Positions 5,336 to 5,425 of a stretch of 5,425 bases of DNA are shown here, in pieces (the stretch's first letter is position 1; each line of letters opens with the position of its first letter). The notes under the pieces were generated by a model. The model did not search any database and had not been told where the DNA came from. It saw only the letters and a program-made list of their open reading frames with translations. The DNA comes from JALORV01 sp035498175. GTDB lineage: Bacteria > Pseudomonadota > Gammaproteobacteria > Burkholderiales > Burkholderiaceae_F. Both the position numbers and the translations under genes were made by a program. The stretch is taken from positions 1-5,425 of the forward strand of contig DATKAJ010000037.1 in assembly GCA_035498175.1 (NCBI GenBank). Reading direction: 5' to 3'.

Positions 5336-5425
5336 TTGTCATTCGCGTCGGTGCGTTCTGCCTTGCCCGTCAATTCGCTGCGACTGCTGTCGACGTGGCT
5401 GATCATGTGGCTGGCCGCGGCCGCA
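5336..5425 (+). CDS. Possible N-terminus of a membrane protein (3' partial)
   Basis: A frame starting at TTG 5336 is preceded by TGAGGT at 5325-5330, five bases away, and stays open to the window end (30 codons). It reads a short basic head and then LPVNSLRLLSTWLIMWLAAA, a typical start of an inner-membrane protein such as a sensor kinase or transporter. A GTG at 5351 is an alternative start. Third codon positions are mostly G or C. A competing frame from ATG 5308 is also open and cannot be excluded, but it lacks the hydrophobic pattern. Confidence 0.4.
   Translation, partial: MSFASVRSALPVNSLRLLSTWLIMWLAAAA

Overview
The window is high-GC bacterial chromosomal DNA with Pseudomonadota-type genes: a PPK2 remnant, a stand-alone DJ-1/PfpI protein, a lipase with the triad layout of Burkholderia/Pseudomonas lipases, a BEM46/YfhR-type membrane-anchored hydrolase and a Sec-exported protein. 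A gamma- or betaproteobacterium is likely. The sequence alone does not fix the genus.

Left part (1-786): mostly eroded DNA. It opens with the last 31 codons of an unidentified protein that ends at 98. About 370 bases without a convincing gene follow. Then comes the C-terminal end of a class-I-type polyphosphate kinase 2 (about 467-696), which has lost the rest of the enzyme and carries a one-base frameshift near 641.

Centre, plus strand (787-2734): three closely spaced same-strand genes, probably one transcription unit. They encode a DJ-1/PfpI glutaminase-like protein, a small stand-alone DUF504 protein (MJ1316 family, proposed to recognise RNA cyclic-phosphate ends), and a cytoplasmic lipase-like alpha/beta hydrolase with a complete Ser-Asp-His triad. 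They meet a minus-strand hydrolase tail to tail across about 105 bases that contain two overlapping GC-rich hairpins.

Right part, minus strand (4806 down to 2840): an exported protein of an unrecognised family is followed after 19 bases by a 34-codon reading frame. That frame has a perfect AGGAGG and a Tat-like signal peptide but no mature domain, so it looks like the stump of a deleted exported protein. Its stop codon lies in a TetR-operator-like palindrome, which also sits at the -35 position of a possible promoter for the downstream membrane-anchored alpha/beta hydrolase.

Far right (4807-5425): about 520 bases with no confident gene, then a possible TTG-started membrane protein that runs off the window.

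No defence system, CRISPR array, RNA gene or intact mobile element was seen. The most unusual items are the stand-alone DUF504 gene in a DJ-1/lipase cluster and the signal-peptide stump joined to an operator-like palindrome.
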